Of a DNA stretch of 64,000 nucleotides, positions 35,449 through 44,442 are shown piece after piece; position 1 is the first letter of the stretch; each line of letters opens with the position of its first letter. Under the pieces are notes generated by a model. The model ran no database searches and was not told the origin of the DNA. It saw only the letters and a program-made list of their open reading frames with translations. Made by a program: the position numbers and the translations under genes. Source of the DNA: Pseudoduganella lurida (GTDB taxonomy: Bacteria; Pseudomonadota; Gammaproteobacteria; Burkholderiales; Burkholderiaceae_D). Location of the stretch: NCBI RefSeq assembly GCF_007830455.1, contig NZ_VLLB01000001.1, positions 558,001-622,000 on the forward strand. The letters are read 5' to 3'.

Positions 35449-36206
35449 CGGCCGCCATCCGCGCGATTGCCGGCGCCACGCTGAGGGAAGCGCTGCGCAG
35501 CCGGCTGGCCTGGCTGCTGGCGGCGCTGGTGCTCGGTGCCATCGGCCTGTCCGGCTTCCTCCAGGCCGTGGTACCCGCCGAAGGCCGGTCCACCCAGGCG
35601 GCCCTGCTGGGCGCGCTGCTGCGGCTCGGCGCCGTCGCGCTGGTGGCCGTGTTCACGGTGACCTCGGTCGTGCGCGAATTCCAGGAACGGCAGGCCGACC
35701 TGCTGGTGGCGCTGCCCCTGCCCCGCGCCACCTGGCTGCTGGGCCGCCTGGCCGGCTTCGGCATGCTGGCCCTGCTGCCGGCGCTGCTGGCCGGCCTGCT
35801 GGTGCTGCTCGTGGCGCCGGCAGCACAGGCCGGCCTGTGGATGGTGGCGCTGCTCGGCGAGTTGTGGATCGTCGCCACGTTCGCGGTGTTCTGCACGCTC
35901 ACCCTGCAGCAGGCACTGCCGGCCCTGTGCGCCACGTTCGGCTTTTACCTGCTGGCCCGCAGCGTGGCGGCGCTGCAGCGGGCCGGGCATGGCGGGCCGG
36001 ACGATCCCGCGCAGCGCGTCATTTCCGGCGGCGTCGACGCGCTGGCCCTGCTACTGCCGCGGCTCGACGCGTTCGCCCGCAGCGAGTGGCTGGTGTATCA
36101 CACGGGAGGCGCGGCGGACCTGGGCTTCGTGGCGCTGCAGACGGCCATCACGCTGCTGCTGGTCGGCGGCGCGGCGCTGTTCGACCTGTATCGCCGGGCC
36201 TTCTGA
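35445..36206 (+). CDS. ABC-2 type permease embedded in the second filament cluster
   Basis: A 253-residue polytopic membrane protein. I count about six hydrophobic helices, including LAWLLAALVLGAIGLSGFL, RLGAVALVAVFTVTSVV and ALLPALLAGLLVLLVAPA. The motif REFQERQADLLVALPLPRATWLLGRL is the amphipathic coupling-helix region found in ABC-2 permeases. It is the natural partner of the ATPase at 22747, the only other ABC gene in the window. The start is the ATG at 35445 (ATGA with the pilin stop); it shares a base with the next gene. What it exports is not evident. Confidence 0.82.
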   Translation: MTAAIRAIAGATLREALRSRLAWLLAALVLGAIGLSGFLQAVVPAEGRSTQAALLGALLRLGAVALVAVFTVTSVVREFQERQADLLVALPLPRATWLLGRLAGFGMLALLPALLAGLLVLLVAPAAQAGLWMVALLGELWIVATFAVFCTLTLQQALPALCATFGFYLLARSVAALQRAGHGGPDDPAQRVISGGVDALALLLPRLDAFARSEWLVYHTGGAADLGFVALQTAITLLLVGGAALFDLYRRAF

Positions 36207-36928
36207 TGCGCCAGCGCGCCACGGCCAGCGCGCCACGCACCGTCCGCGCGCTGCTGCTGGTGGCGCTGGCCGGCCAGGTCGCGCTGCAGGCGCTGGCACC
36301 GCCCGTCCGAGCGCAGGCAGCGGCACTGCCGCCGGCCCCCGGCATCACCGCACTGCGCCTGGCGGGCCTGGGCGACGACATCGTCACCGCGCGCCTGGCC
36401 ATGCTGGCACTGCATGCAAGCGAGGGCGACGCGCCGCTGCGCACGCTGGACTATGGCCGCGTGGCCGGCTGGCTGGACGTGGCACAGCAGCTCGATCCGC
36501 GCAGCAGCCAGCCGCTGGCGGCCGCCGTGCAGGTGTATGGCGCCGTGCACGATCCCGCCCGGCTGCGCGTGATGCTGGACTTCGCGGCGCGGGCGTTCGA
36601 CGCCGATCCGGCGCGCCGCTGGCCGGCGATGGCGCAGGCCGCGCTGGCAGCGCGGCACCGGCTGCACGACCTGCCGCTGGCGCGGCACTATGCCCGTTCG
36701 ATACGGCTGCGCGCCCCCGATGCGCCGGCCTGGGCACGCGAGCTGGAACTGTTCATCCTGCGCGACATGAATGAACTCGACAGCGAGCGCGCCGTGACGG
36801 GCGCGCTGCTGTCGGATGGCACGGTCAGCGACCCGAACGAGGTGCGTTTCCTCGAACGGCGGCTGCAGGAACTGGAACGCGGAACGGGGCCGCAGCGCGG
36901 TGCGCCGCCGGCCGCCGGCGCACGCTAG
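36206..36928 (+). CDS. Exported helical-repeat protein of unknown function, between permease and pilin
   Basis: A 240-residue protein I do not recognise. It has a basic N-terminus and signal peptide (ALLLVALAGQVALQALAP), then an alpha-helical region with TPR-like periodicity (LRTLDYGRVAGWLDVAQQLDP, FAARAFDADPARRWPAMAQAAL, LPLARHYARSIRLRAPD) and a charged C-terminus. TGATG overlap with the permease suggests the products work together, perhaps as a periplasmic adaptor or substrate-binding partner of the transporter. That role is an inference from position only. Confidence 0.65.
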   Translation: MRQRATASAPRTVRALLLVALAGQVALQALAPPVRAQAAALPPAPGITALRLAGLGDDIVTARLAMLALHASEGDAPLRTLDYGRVAGWLDVAQQLDPRSSQPLAAAVQVYGAVHDPARLRVMLDFAARAFDADPARRWPAMAQAALAARHRLHDLPLARHYARSIRLRAPDAPAWARELELFILRDMNELDSERAVTGALLSDGTVSDPNEVRFLERRLQELERGTGPQRGAPPAAGAR

Positions 36929-36954
36929 CAGGTGCAGAATCGGGGCCGAGCTTG

Positions 36955-36960
36955 TAATAT
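36955..36960 (+). promoter_or_regulatory. Candidate -10 box of the distal pilin gene
   Basis: TAATAT lies 38 bp upstream of the pilin ATG in a 69-bp gap, the largest gap after 24.5 kb in this cluster. A promoter of its own would fit a highly expressed major pilin. No clear -35. Confidence 0.4.
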
Positions 36961-36997
36961 AGGGGCTCTCGGCACAGCTTCGACATGGGGATGAAGA

Positions 36998-37639
36998 ATG
37001 GATCAGCAACAAGCCAGCCAGCCAGCGGCTCGACCGGCATGCATGGATCGCCATCGGCGTAGCAGCCGTCCGGCGTCCCGGCGCCCGGCACCTGTCGTGC
37101 GCGGCTTCACCCTGGTCGAAATCGCCATCGTGCTGGTCATCATCGGCCTGCTGCTGGGCGGCGTGCTGAAGGGCCAGAGCCTGATCGACAATGCCAAGAT
37201 CAAGAACGTGATCCAGCAGTCCACGTCGCTGCAGGCCGCGGTGAACGCCTACCAGGACAAGTTCCGCGCGCTGCCGGGCGACGATGCCCAGGCCACCGCG
37301 CACGTGCCGGGCACCAGCGGCAACGGCAACGGCGATGGCCAGATCGCCGAATACCAGCTGGCGCCGCAGCACCTGGCGCTGGGCGGCTTCATCACCGGTT
37401 CGTTCAATGGCACGACGGATTTCATGACGAGCGCCCAGGGCGGCGCCGTGTACGTGTTCAACGACGTGGTGGCCGGCCGTGGCGGCAACGGCATCCGGCT
37501 CGACAACCTGCCCGATTCGTTCAGCGAGCAGATCGACGCGAAGCTGGACGATGGCAAGCCGGACACGGGCGCCGTGCGCGCCACCGGCCCCTACACCAAC
37601 AACGGCACCATCATCACCCGCACCGCCGTCTTCTTCTGA
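36998..37639 (+). CDS. Prepilin, candidate major pilin of the second cluster
   Basis: A 213-residue prepilin with an unusually long 36-residue basic leader and cleavage site VVRG|FTLVEIAIVLVIIGLLLGG (glutamate +5). The family stretch GVLKGQSLIDNAKIKN and YQDKFRALPGDD follows the helix, then a glycine- and asparagine-rich globular domain; the mature form (177 aa) has no cysteine. It comes last in the cluster, after a 69-bp gap with its own -10 candidate and a GGGGA ribosome-binding site, which makes it the best candidate for the main subunit. MshA likewise sits after the largest gap in its block. Confidence 0.85.
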   Translation: MDQQQASQPAARPACMDRHRRSSRPASRRPAPVVRGFTLVEIAIVLVIIGLLLGGVLKGQSLIDNAKIKNVIQQSTSLQAAVNAYQDKFRALPGDDAQATAHVPGTSGNGNGDGQIAEYQLAPQHLALGGFITGSFNGTTDFMTSAQGGAVYVFNDVVAGRGGNGIRLDNLPDSFSEQIDAKLDDGKPDTGAVRATGPYTNNGTIITRTAVFF

Positions 37640-37660
37640 CCTCCCGTGTCTCCGTGCATT

Positions 37661-37683
37661 GTCCCGGTGCCTGGCACCGGGAC
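37661..37683. repeat. Palindromic repeat family B, copy 1
   Basis: A 23-bp perfect palindrome, GTCCCGGTGCC-T-GGCACCGGGAC, 22 bp after the last pilin gene. It could act as a transcription terminator or extragenic palindrome; no T-run follows. Confidence 0.8.
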
Positions 37684-37805
37684 GCAGGCGCCGCTGCCGA
37701 CCGGGTACTTGCCCAGTCTGCCTTTCGGCGGATCGGCTTTTCGGCGCCGACGCGGTAAACTTTTCCCATCAATAACGCGTGCCTGCCACGCATCAGGGAG
37801 AAGCG

Positions 37806-38801
37806 ATGAGCAAAGAACCAACCGAGAACAACAACGCCGGCGACGCGGCAGTCAACCCGGCCCGCCGCGCCGCACTGCTGGGTAGTACCGGCCTTGCCGC
37901 ACTGGCCGCGCTGCCGCTGGCGGCCGGCTTCGCGGCCGAGGCCCATGCGGCGGCGGCAAAGCCGGTGCGCAAGACGGCCAGCACCTTCACCACCCGCGAC
38001 GGCGTGGAGATCTACTACAAGGACTGGGGCAGCGGCCAGCCCGTCGTGTTCTGCCACGGCTGGCCCCTCAATGCGGACAGCTGGGAATCGCAGATGATCC
38101 ACCTGGCCAACAACGGCTTCCGCGTGATCGCCCACGACCGCCGCGGCCACGGCCGCTCCAGCCAGCCGTGGGACGGCAACGACATGGACCACTACGCCGA
38201 CGACCTGGCCCAGCTCATCGAACTGCTGGACCTGAAGAACGCCATCCTGATCGGCTTCTCGACCGGCGGCGGCGAAGTGGCGCGCTACGTGGGCCGCCAC
38301 GGCACCAAGCGCGTCGCCAAGCTGGCACTCGTCTCGTCGGTCCCGCCCCTGATGCTGAAAACGGCCGACAACCCGGGCGGCCTGCCGATCGAGGTGTTCG
38401 ACGGCATCCGCAAGGGCCAGCTGGACAACCGCGCGCAGCTCTACCTGGACATCCCGTCCGGCCCGTTCTACGGCTTCAACCGGCCGGGCGCCAAGCCGTC
38501 GCAGGGCCTGATCCAGTCGTGGTGGATGCAGGGCATGATGGGCGGCCACAAGAACACCTACGACTCGATCAAGGCGTTCTCCGAGACGGACTTCCGCGCC
38601 GACCTGGCCAAGTTCGACAAGCCCACCCTCGTCATCCATGGCGACGACGACCAGATCGTGCCGATCGATGCCGCCGGCCGCGCTTCCGCGAAACTCGTCA
38701 GGAATGCCAAGCTGATCGTCTATCCGGGCGCCCCGCACGGCCTGACCGACACGCACAAGGACAAGGTCAACGCCGACCTGCTGGCGTTCGCACGCGCCTG
38801 A
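37806..38801 (+). CDS. Exported alpha/beta hydrolase, non-heme chloroperoxidase/arylesterase type
   Basis: A 331-residue alpha/beta hydrolase with a Tat-like N-terminal signal ([20 protein letters not shown], twin arginine at residues 20-21, processed near 48). The family of cofactor-free haloperoxidases/arylesterases is marked by [10 protein letters not shown], the nucleophile elbow GFSTGGG (Ser152), HGDDDQIVP (Asp282) and PGAPHGL (His311). The initiator is ATG 37806, with GGGAG eight bases before it. Natural activity is probably esterase or perhydrolase. It appears monocistronic, followed by a strong terminator. Confidence 0.9.
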   Translation: MSKEPTENNNAGDAAVNPARRAALLGSTGLAALAALPLAAGFAAEAHAAAAKPVRKTASTFTTRDGVEIYYKDWGSGQPVVFCHGWPLNADSWESQMIHLANNGFRVIAHDRRGHGRSSQPWDGNDMDHYADDLAQLIELLDLKNAILIGFSTGGGEVARYVGRHGTKRVAKLALVSSVPPLMLKTADNPGGLPIEVFDGIRKGQLDNRAQLYLDIPSGPFYGFNRPGAKPSQGLIQSWWMQGMMGGHKNTYDSIKAFSETDFRADLAKFDKPTLVIHGDDDQIVPIDAAGRASAKLVRNAKLIVYPGAPHGLTDTHKDKVNADLLAFARA

Positions 38802-38823
38802 TTTTCCCGCCTTCTGCCCTGCG

Positions 38824-38855
38824 GCCACCGGTTCGAACGAGCCGGTGGCTTTTTT
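38824..38855 (+). terminator. Rho-independent terminator of the alpha/beta hydrolase gene
   Basis: An 8-bp stem GCCACCGG / CCGGTGGC with a 10-base loop, followed directly by six T residues, 22 bp after the stop. Confidence 0.85.
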
Positions 38856-39076
38856 CTTGGCGCACCGTCTGTCGCACTCGCCCGGCTCATCCCGCTGATT
38901 GATTGGCCGTGCGCCGTTGACGCCTCCCAGGCCCGGTCCGATACTGGATTTCGACTGCGGGCAGTGGCGCGGGACGGGTCGTTCGACCTGTCCGATCGGA
39001 GACCGGCCACCCACGCAGCGCGCGCAGCGGCAACCGCCGCTGCGTGATCATCGCCGTTCCAACCTGGTGAAAAAAC

Positions 39077-40927
39077 ATGACAAGAAACCTTGCACCAAGC
39101 GCGTCGACGTCCGCCCTGCTGCTGGCGCTGACCTTCCTCCAGCCGGCCCTGGCCGCCCCCGCCAGGCAGGTCGAGCGGCTCGACCGCGGCCTGGTCGCCC
39201 TGCCCGCCGGCGGCGGCATCTTCCTCAGCTGGCGCGTACTCGGCTCCGATGCCGCCGACACCCGCTTCAACGTGTACCGCGACGACGTGAAACTCAACGC
39301 CGCTCCCCTCGACGCGAGCAATTTCACGGACGCGGGCGGCAATGCGTCCGCCCGCTACACGATCCGTCCCGTCGTGAAGGACAAGGAAGTGAAGACGCTG
39401 GGCAGCAGCGCGACCGTCTGGAACGCGGCCTGGCTGCGCATCCCGGTCCAGCAGCCGGCCGGCGGCACCACGCCGGATGGCGTGGCCTATACCTATGAAA
39501 TGAACGACGGCACGCCGGCCGACCTGGATGGCGACGGCAAATACGAGCTGGTGGTGAAATGGCAGCCCACCAATGCCAAGGACAACTCCCAGTCCGGCTA
39601 CACGGGCAATACCTACGTGGACGCGTACCGGCTCGACGGCACGCGGCTGTGGCGCATCGACCTGGGCCGCAATATCCGCGCCGGCGCCCACTACACCACG
39701 ATCGTCGCCTACGACCTCGATGGCGACGGCCGCGCCGAAGTGATGCTCAAGACGGCCGATGCCACCGTGGACGGTGCCGGCACCGTGATCGGCAACGCCG
39801 CCGCGGACTACCGCAACAGCGCCGGCTACATCCTCAGCGGCCCGGAATTCCTGACCGTGTTCGACGGCCGCACCGGCAAGGCCCTGGCCACCACCGACTA
39901 CCTGCCGGCACGGGGCACCGTCAGCTCGTGGGGCGACAACTACGGCAACCGCGTCGACCGCTTCCTGGGCGGCGTGGCCTACCTCGACGGCCAGCGGCCC
40001 AGCGCGGTCTTCTCGCGCGGCTACTACACGCGCGCCGTGGTGGCGGCCTGGGACTGGCGCGACGGCCAGCTGACCAGCCGCTGGGTGTTCGACACCAACA
40101 ACGAAGGCGCCGCGGCGCGCGGCCAGGGCGCGCACTGGTTCTCCGTGGCGGACGTGGACGGCGACGCGCGCGACGACATCATCTATGGCGCGGCCACCAT
40201 CGGCAGCGATGGCCACCTGATGTACACCACGGGCCTGTGCCATGGCGATGCGCTGCACGTCGGCAAATTCGATCCGCAGCGCGCCGGGCTGCAGGTGTAC
40301 ATGGTGCATGAAACCCCGTCGTGCTACGGCACCGCCAGCTCGGGCATGCACGATGCGGCGACGGGCAGGCTGCTGTGGAGCGTGCCGGCCACGTCGGACG
40401 TGGGCCGCGGCGTGTGCGCCGATGTCGATCCCGCCTACCTGGGCGAAGAGTGCTGGGCCACGCGCGGTGGCCTGATGGCGGCGGACGGACGCGAGATCTC
40501 CACGACCCGCCCCGGCCGCGTGAACTTCGCCAGCTGGTGGGACGGCGACCCGCTGCGCGAACTGCTGGACGCGACCAGCATCGACAAGTGGGATCCGGCC
40601 ACGGGCACGTCGGTGCGCCTGCTCGATGCGGGACCACAGAATGCCGCGTCGAACAACGGCACCAAGTCCACGCCCGTGCTCTCGGCCGACCTGTTCGGCG
40701 ACTGGCGCGAGGAAGTCGTGTGGCGCACGGCGGACAACACGGCGCTGCTGGTCTACAGCACCACGATCCCGACCACGCACCGCATCCCCACGCTGATGCA
40801 CGACCCGCAGTACCGCGCCCAGGTGGCCGGCCAGAACGCCGGCTACAACCAGCCGCCGCACCCGAGCTTCTACCTTGGCGACGGCATGGGCCCGGTGCAG
40901 GGGGTGCCGGTGTACACGCCGCGCTGA
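39077..40927 (+). CDS. Rhamnogalacturonan lyase, polysaccharide lyase family 11
   Basis: A 616-residue secreted pectin-degrading enzyme of PL11 (YesW/YesX type), which cleaves the rhamnogalacturonan-I backbone by beta-elimination. A signal peptide covers residues 1-26 (LTFLQPALA). Next comes an N-terminal beta domain (RQVERLDRGLVALP, LSWRVLGSD), then the calcium-rich eight-bladed propeller with DLDGDGKYE (149-157) and DLDGDGRAE (213-221). SWGDNYGNRVDRFLGGVAYLD and the C-terminal THRIPTLMHDPQYR and NQPPHPSFYLG are strong PL11 marks. No other pectin genes are adjacent. Confidence 0.94.
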   Translation: MTRNLAPSASTSALLLALTFLQPALAAPARQVERLDRGLVALPAGGGIFLSWRVLGSDAADTRFNVYRDDVKLNAAPLDASNFTDAGGNASARYTIRPVVKDKEVKTLGSSATVWNAAWLRIPVQQPAGGTTPDGVAYTYEMNDGTPADLDGDGKYELVVKWQPTNAKDNSQSGYTGNTYVDAYRLDGTRLWRIDLGRNIRAGAHYTTIVAYDLDGDGRAEVMLKTADATVDGAGTVIGNAAADYRNSAGYILSGPEFLTVFDGRTGKALATTDYLPARGTVSSWGDNYGNRVDRFLGGVAYLDGQRPSAVFSRGYYTRAVVAAWDWRDGQLTSRWVFDTNNEGAAARGQGAHWFSVADVDGDARDDIIYGAATIGSDGHLMYTTGLCHGDALHVGKFDPQRAGLQVYMVHETPSCYGTASSGMHDAATGRLLWSVPATSDVGRGVCADVDPAYLGEECWATRGGLMAADGREISTTRPGRVNFASWWDGDPLRELLDATSIDKWDPATGTSVRLLDAGPQNAASNNGTKSTPVLSADLFGDWREEVVWRTADNTALLVYSTTIPTTHRIPTLMHDPQYRAQVAGQNAGYNQPPHPSFYLGDGMGPVQGVPVYTPR

Positions 40928-41014
40928 ACGCGGCCCGCGGCAGGCGCACGGCCGGTGGCAACTCAGCCGTCCGTGCGCGCGATGCGTAACCGTTGGTGGT
41001 AGAGTGCAGCGACC

Positions 41015-41950
41015 ATGACCGCCACCCCACTCTCCGCCAACGCACCGCTGTACATCGTGCTCAACGCCGGCTCCGGCGCCTCCGAAACGGCCGAGCGCCA
41101 GGCCGCGATCGAGGCCGTGCTGAACGCTGCCGGCCGGCCGTTCCACCTGCACCTGGTGGAAGGCGACGAGCTCGATCACGCCGCCATCGCCCATGCCGGC
41201 AAGGCCTGCGCGAACGGCGGCATCCTGGTCGCGGCGGGCGGGGACGGCACCATCAACACGGTGGCGCGCCAGGCCATCCGCCAGGGCTGTCCGTTTGGCG
41301 CGCTGCCGCAGGGCACCTTCAACTATTTCGGCCGCACGCACGGCATCCCGGAGGACCTGTCCGAGGCCGTGCACGCGCTGCTGACCGCCACGGAACAGCC
41401 GGTGCAGGTGGGCACCGTCAACGGCCGCATCTTCCTCGTCAATGCCAGCATCGGGCTGTACCCGAAACTGCTGCACGAGCGCGAGCAGGACAAGAAACAG
41501 TTCGGCCGCAACCGCGTGGTGGCCGGGCTCTCGGCACTGAAAACCATCCTGATGCCCCATCGCCGCCTGCGCCTGCAGCTGGAAGCGGAAGAGCGCACGG
41601 TGCACCTGCGCACCCCCACCCTCTTCGTCGGCAACAACCGCCTGCAGATGGAACAGGTGGGCCTGGTGCCCGTGATGCCGGGCGTGGCCGATGGGGAACT
41701 GGCGGCGGTCGCACCGAAGCCGGTCGGCCGCCTCGGCATGCTGGCCCTGCTGTTCCGCGGCGCGCTGGGCCGCCTGGCCGACACGGACGACGTGGTGGCC
41801 TTCGGCTTTCGCCGCATGACCGTGCGCATGCCCTTCTACGGGCGCCGGCGCCTGCAGGCGGCCGTCGACGGCGAGCTGCTGGAACTCACCACGCCGCTGC
41901 ACTTCGAAGCGCTGGACGGCCGGCTGCGGCTGATGGTACCGCAGCGCTGA
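41015..41950 (+). CDS. Diacylglycerol/lipid kinase family protein (YegS/DagK-catalytic type)
   Basis: A 311-residue cytosolic lipid kinase-like protein. The DAGK catalytic domain has an ATP-binding VAAGGDGTINTVA loop (GGDGT at 75-79) and LPQGTFNYFGRTHGIP, the conserved P-x-GT-x-N/F segment; VNASIGLYPKLL and the C-terminal AVDGELLELTTPLHF complete the fold. Such enzymes phosphorylate diacylglycerol, sphingosine or related lipids; the substrate cannot be read here. It stands alone, with a family B palindrome right after the stop. Confidence 0.88.
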   Translation: MTATPLSANAPLYIVLNAGSGASETAERQAAIEAVLNAAGRPFHLHLVEGDELDHAAIAHAGKACANGGILVAAGGDGTINTVARQAIRQGCPFGALPQGTFNYFGRTHGIPEDLSEAVHALLTATEQPVQVGTVNGRIFLVNASIGLYPKLLHEREQDKKQFGRNRVVAGLSALKTILMPHRRLRLQLEAEERTVHLRTPTLFVGNNRLQMEQVGLVPVMPGVADGELAAVAPKPVGRLGMLALLFRGALGRLADTDDVVAFGFRRMTVRMPFYGRRRLQAAVDGELLELTTPLHFEALDGRLRLMVPQR

Positions 41951-41957
41951 TGACCAT

Positions 41958-41998
41958 CGGGTTCGTGTCCTGGTGCCAGGCACCGGGACACGAACCCG
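41958..41998. repeat. Palindromic repeat family B, copy 2
   Basis: A 41-bp palindrome between the convergent lipid kinase and NHL-M23 genes. The outer arms CGGGTTCGTGTCC / GGACACGAACCCG are perfect and the core is GGTGCC-A-GGCACC, with one wobble position. It overlaps nothing coding and may end transcription from both sides. Confidence 0.85.
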
Positions 41999-42007
41999 AC
42001 CGCAGCA

Positions 42008-44242
42008 TCACTCGATCGCGATCGGCAGATCCCGCCCCTCGACCGCCACATTGCCGGCGTAATCGGCCGCGTAGATGCGCAGCGTGTAGTGGCCCGGTGC
42101 GATACCGGACACCTCCCACACGCCCGGCTGCGCGCGCCCGTCGAGCAGGGAATTGTTGAGCGCATAGGCGAAGTGCGTGGCCTTGCTGCCGTAGACGGTG
42201 ATCCCGCTGCTGGCCGCATAGAGCAGTTTCACGGCGTCCGGATTGCGCGGCAGCCGGTCGTACACCTGCGTGATGCGCGGCTGTTCGTAGCCCGGCATGG
42301 CGCTGCCGTCCTCGCGCAGCAGCTGGTAGCCCAGCTTGTACAGGCCGAGGCGGCGGCGTTCCAGGTTGCCGTCCATCTGGTCCCAGGCGTCGACGACGAT
42401 GTCCACCTTGCCCACCGCCGCGGGAATCTTCACGCGCCGTGCCGGACCGGCCGCCGGTGCCTCGGTAACCGGCGCGGTCCTGGCGCCCTTCTTACTCTTC
42501 ACTTTGCGCACGGGCTTTTCACGCGGCGCGCCGAGCCGCCTGCCGCCATCGGCCAGCAGCACGATGCTCTGGATCTTCGGCGCCACCGTGTCCTGCAGGC
42601 CGATGAACGGCAGCGTCAGCGCGTTCTCGACACCGCCGGTCGGGAAATAATCCAGGTGCACGTGCGCCATGCCGTTGATGGTGCCCAGCACGTCGCCCAC
42701 GGCAAAACGGGTGCCGCGCCGCACGCGCACCCGTTCCGGCTTGTTGCGGGCCCCGGTCACCAGCGTGAAGCGCGCATCGAGTGCCCGGTCGCGCCGGTCG
42801 CGTCCCACCTTCATGTGGATGTACGACAGCGTGCCGATGCTGAGGCCCTCGCTCAGCGTGGCATAGCCCCAGTTCGGGAACGGGTCCGTCACCTTCGCGG
42901 CCGCGATCGCCACCACGCTCTGGCCCACGTCCGCGCGCACGTCGAGACCGTTGTGGAAATGGTCGCGGCTCTCGCCATCGAAATTGCCGCGCACCTCGCC
43001 CATCAGGCCGACCACTTCGTGTGGCTGGTCCTGCGGCAGCACGGGCCAGGGCATGGCTTCCTTGCGGGATGGCGTGGCGGCGCGCCGCCGTTCGACCGGG
43101 GGACGCGTGCCCGGCTGCGGCGGGGCCAGGCGCACCACGGCAAATCCCAGCCCTTCCGCGACGACCACCGCGCCATCGCGCGCCACGGCGACGCCGCGCG
43201 GTGCGGAAAACTGCACGCTGCCATCGCTGCCGTAGCCCGGTTCAAGGGGATGATCGGCGTCGCCCAGCGGCCGGTAGCTGCCGTCCGGCGCGAACTGCAG
43301 CACGCGGCCGCCGCCGCCGGCCGTCACGTACAGGTAGCCGTCGCGCGTGGCGGCAATCCCGACCGGCCGGCGCAGCAGCGGGCGGCGCTCGCCTTCCGGC
43401 GCTTCCGCCAGCGTCGTCACGCGCCCGTCCGTGCCGATGCGGCGCACGGCGTTGTTGCCCGTATCGGCCACGTACAGCGCGCCGTCGGTGCCAACGGCCA
43501 CGCCACTCGGCGTATCGAAGCCGGCCTGCGCGGCCGCGCCATCCGCATCCCCGGGCCGGCCGCTGCCCGCCACCGTCGTCACCGTGCCGTCGGGCGCGAT
43601 GCGGCGGATGCGGTCGTTGTAGGTGTCGGCCACATACACGACGCCGGTGTCATCCACCGCGATGCCGACGGGCCCATTGAAGCGCGCTGCGGCGCCGATG
43701 CCGTCCGCATGGCCGGCCTGGCCATTGCCCGCCAGCGTGGTTACCGTGCCATCCGGCGTGACCTTGCGGACCGCGTGGTTGCCCGTGTCCGCCACGTACA
43801 GGTTGCCCAGGTGGTCCAGCGCGATGGCCGATGGCGTGTCGAACATGGCTGACGCGCCCTTGCCGTCGGCGTACCCTTCGCGGCCGCCGGCCAGCGTGGT
43901 GACCGTGCCGTCCGGCGCGATGGTGCGAATACGGTTGACCTCCCCGCCATCGGCCACGTAGACGTTTCCCCGTGGAGTGACTGCCACGCCGAACGGGTCG
44001 CCGAACCGGCTGGCCGCGCCATCGGCGAAACCGGCCGCGCCGTCGCCGCCCAGCGTGGTGACACGCGCGGCCCAGAAGCGTGGGGTGTTCGACTGCGCAG
44101 GGGTCAGCACGGCGGCCGGTTTCACGGCGGACGGCTTGTCGGACGCCCTGTCGGCGCCCTGTCGGGAGATGCCGTACAGCGCGGCGGCGCCGGCGACGAT
44201 GACGGCGCCGCCCACGGCGCCAAGGATGAGCTTTCGGTTCAC
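42008..44242 (-). CDS. NHL-repeat protein fused to an M23-like metallopeptidase domain
   Basis: A 744-residue exported protein. A signal anchor (about 4-25) precedes at least five NHL blades (about 60-370, each with a pattern like GVAV-x-GNVYVADGGEVNRIRTIAPDGTV). A Pro/Arg linker (375-400) leads to an M23/LytM-like domain (about 405-560). Both zinc motifs are kept: H430-x-x-x-D434 in HFHNGLDVRA and H527-x-H529 in MAHVHLDYF, with the typical GQSVVAIAAAKV strand between. The C-terminal 180 residues form an unrecognised beta-rich domain (DTVAPKIQSIVLL, TLRIYAADYAGNVAVEG). It could be a periplasmic cell-wall or protein endopeptidase positioned by its propeller; the combination is uncommon in my experience. 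Confidence 0.78.
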   Translation of the reverse strand: MNRKLILGAVGGAVIVAGAAALYGISRQGADRASDKPSAVKPAAVLTPAQSNTPRFWAARVTTLGGDGAAGFADGAASRFGDPFGVAVTPRGNVYVADGGEVNRIRTIAPDGTVTTLAGGREGYADGKGASAMFDTPSAIALDHLGNLYVADTGNHAVRKVTPDGTVTTLAGNGQAGHADGIGAAARFNGPVGIAVDDTGVVYVADTYNDRIRRIAPDGTVTTVAGSGRPGDADGAAAQAGFDTPSGVAVGTDGALYVADTGNNAVRRIGTDGRVTTLAEAPEGERRPLLRRPVGIAATRDGYLYVTAGGGGRVLQFAPDGSYRPLGDADHPLEPGYGSDGSVQFSAPRGVAVARDGAVVVAEGLGFAVVRLAPPQPGTRPPVERRRAATPSRKEAMPWPVLPQDQPHEVVGLMGEVRGNFDGESRDHFHNGLDVRADVGQSVVAIAAAKVTDPFPNWGYATLSEGLSIGTLSYIHMKVGRDRRDRALDARFTLVTGARNKPERVRVRRGTRFAVGDVLGTINGMAHVHLDYFPTGGVENALTLPFIGLQDTVAPKIQSIVLLADGGRRLGAPREKPVRKVKSKKGARTAPVTEAPAAGPARRVKIPAAVGKVDIVVDAWDQMDGNLERRRLGLYKLGYQLLREDGSAMPGYEQPRITQVYDRLPRNPDAVKLLYAASSGITVYGSKATHFAYALNNSLLDGRAQPGVWEVSGIAPGHYTLRIYAADYAGNVAVEGRDLPIAIE

Positions 44243-44442
44243 ATGCGGACTCGCTGTTGCAGGGAGCCCAGCTTAGCAGAAGCCCGGCCGGCCCGCGGCG
44301 CCGGCCGCGTCACCGATCACCGGGTTCATCACTAGCGGGCGACGTCCCCGGATGACGCTGGCTAGAATGTCTCGTGGCCGCGTCCGCATTTCACGTATTG
44401 ACCGATCCCGAGAACCGCGGCTTCGACTCTGAAAGGAAAGCC

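Noticed and set aside
38720..41983. Minus-strand open frame of more than 1000 codons opposite the PL11 lyase and lipid kinase
   Set aside because: It covers several unrelated real genes, a terminator and intergenic DNA, and its translation has no recognisable domain.
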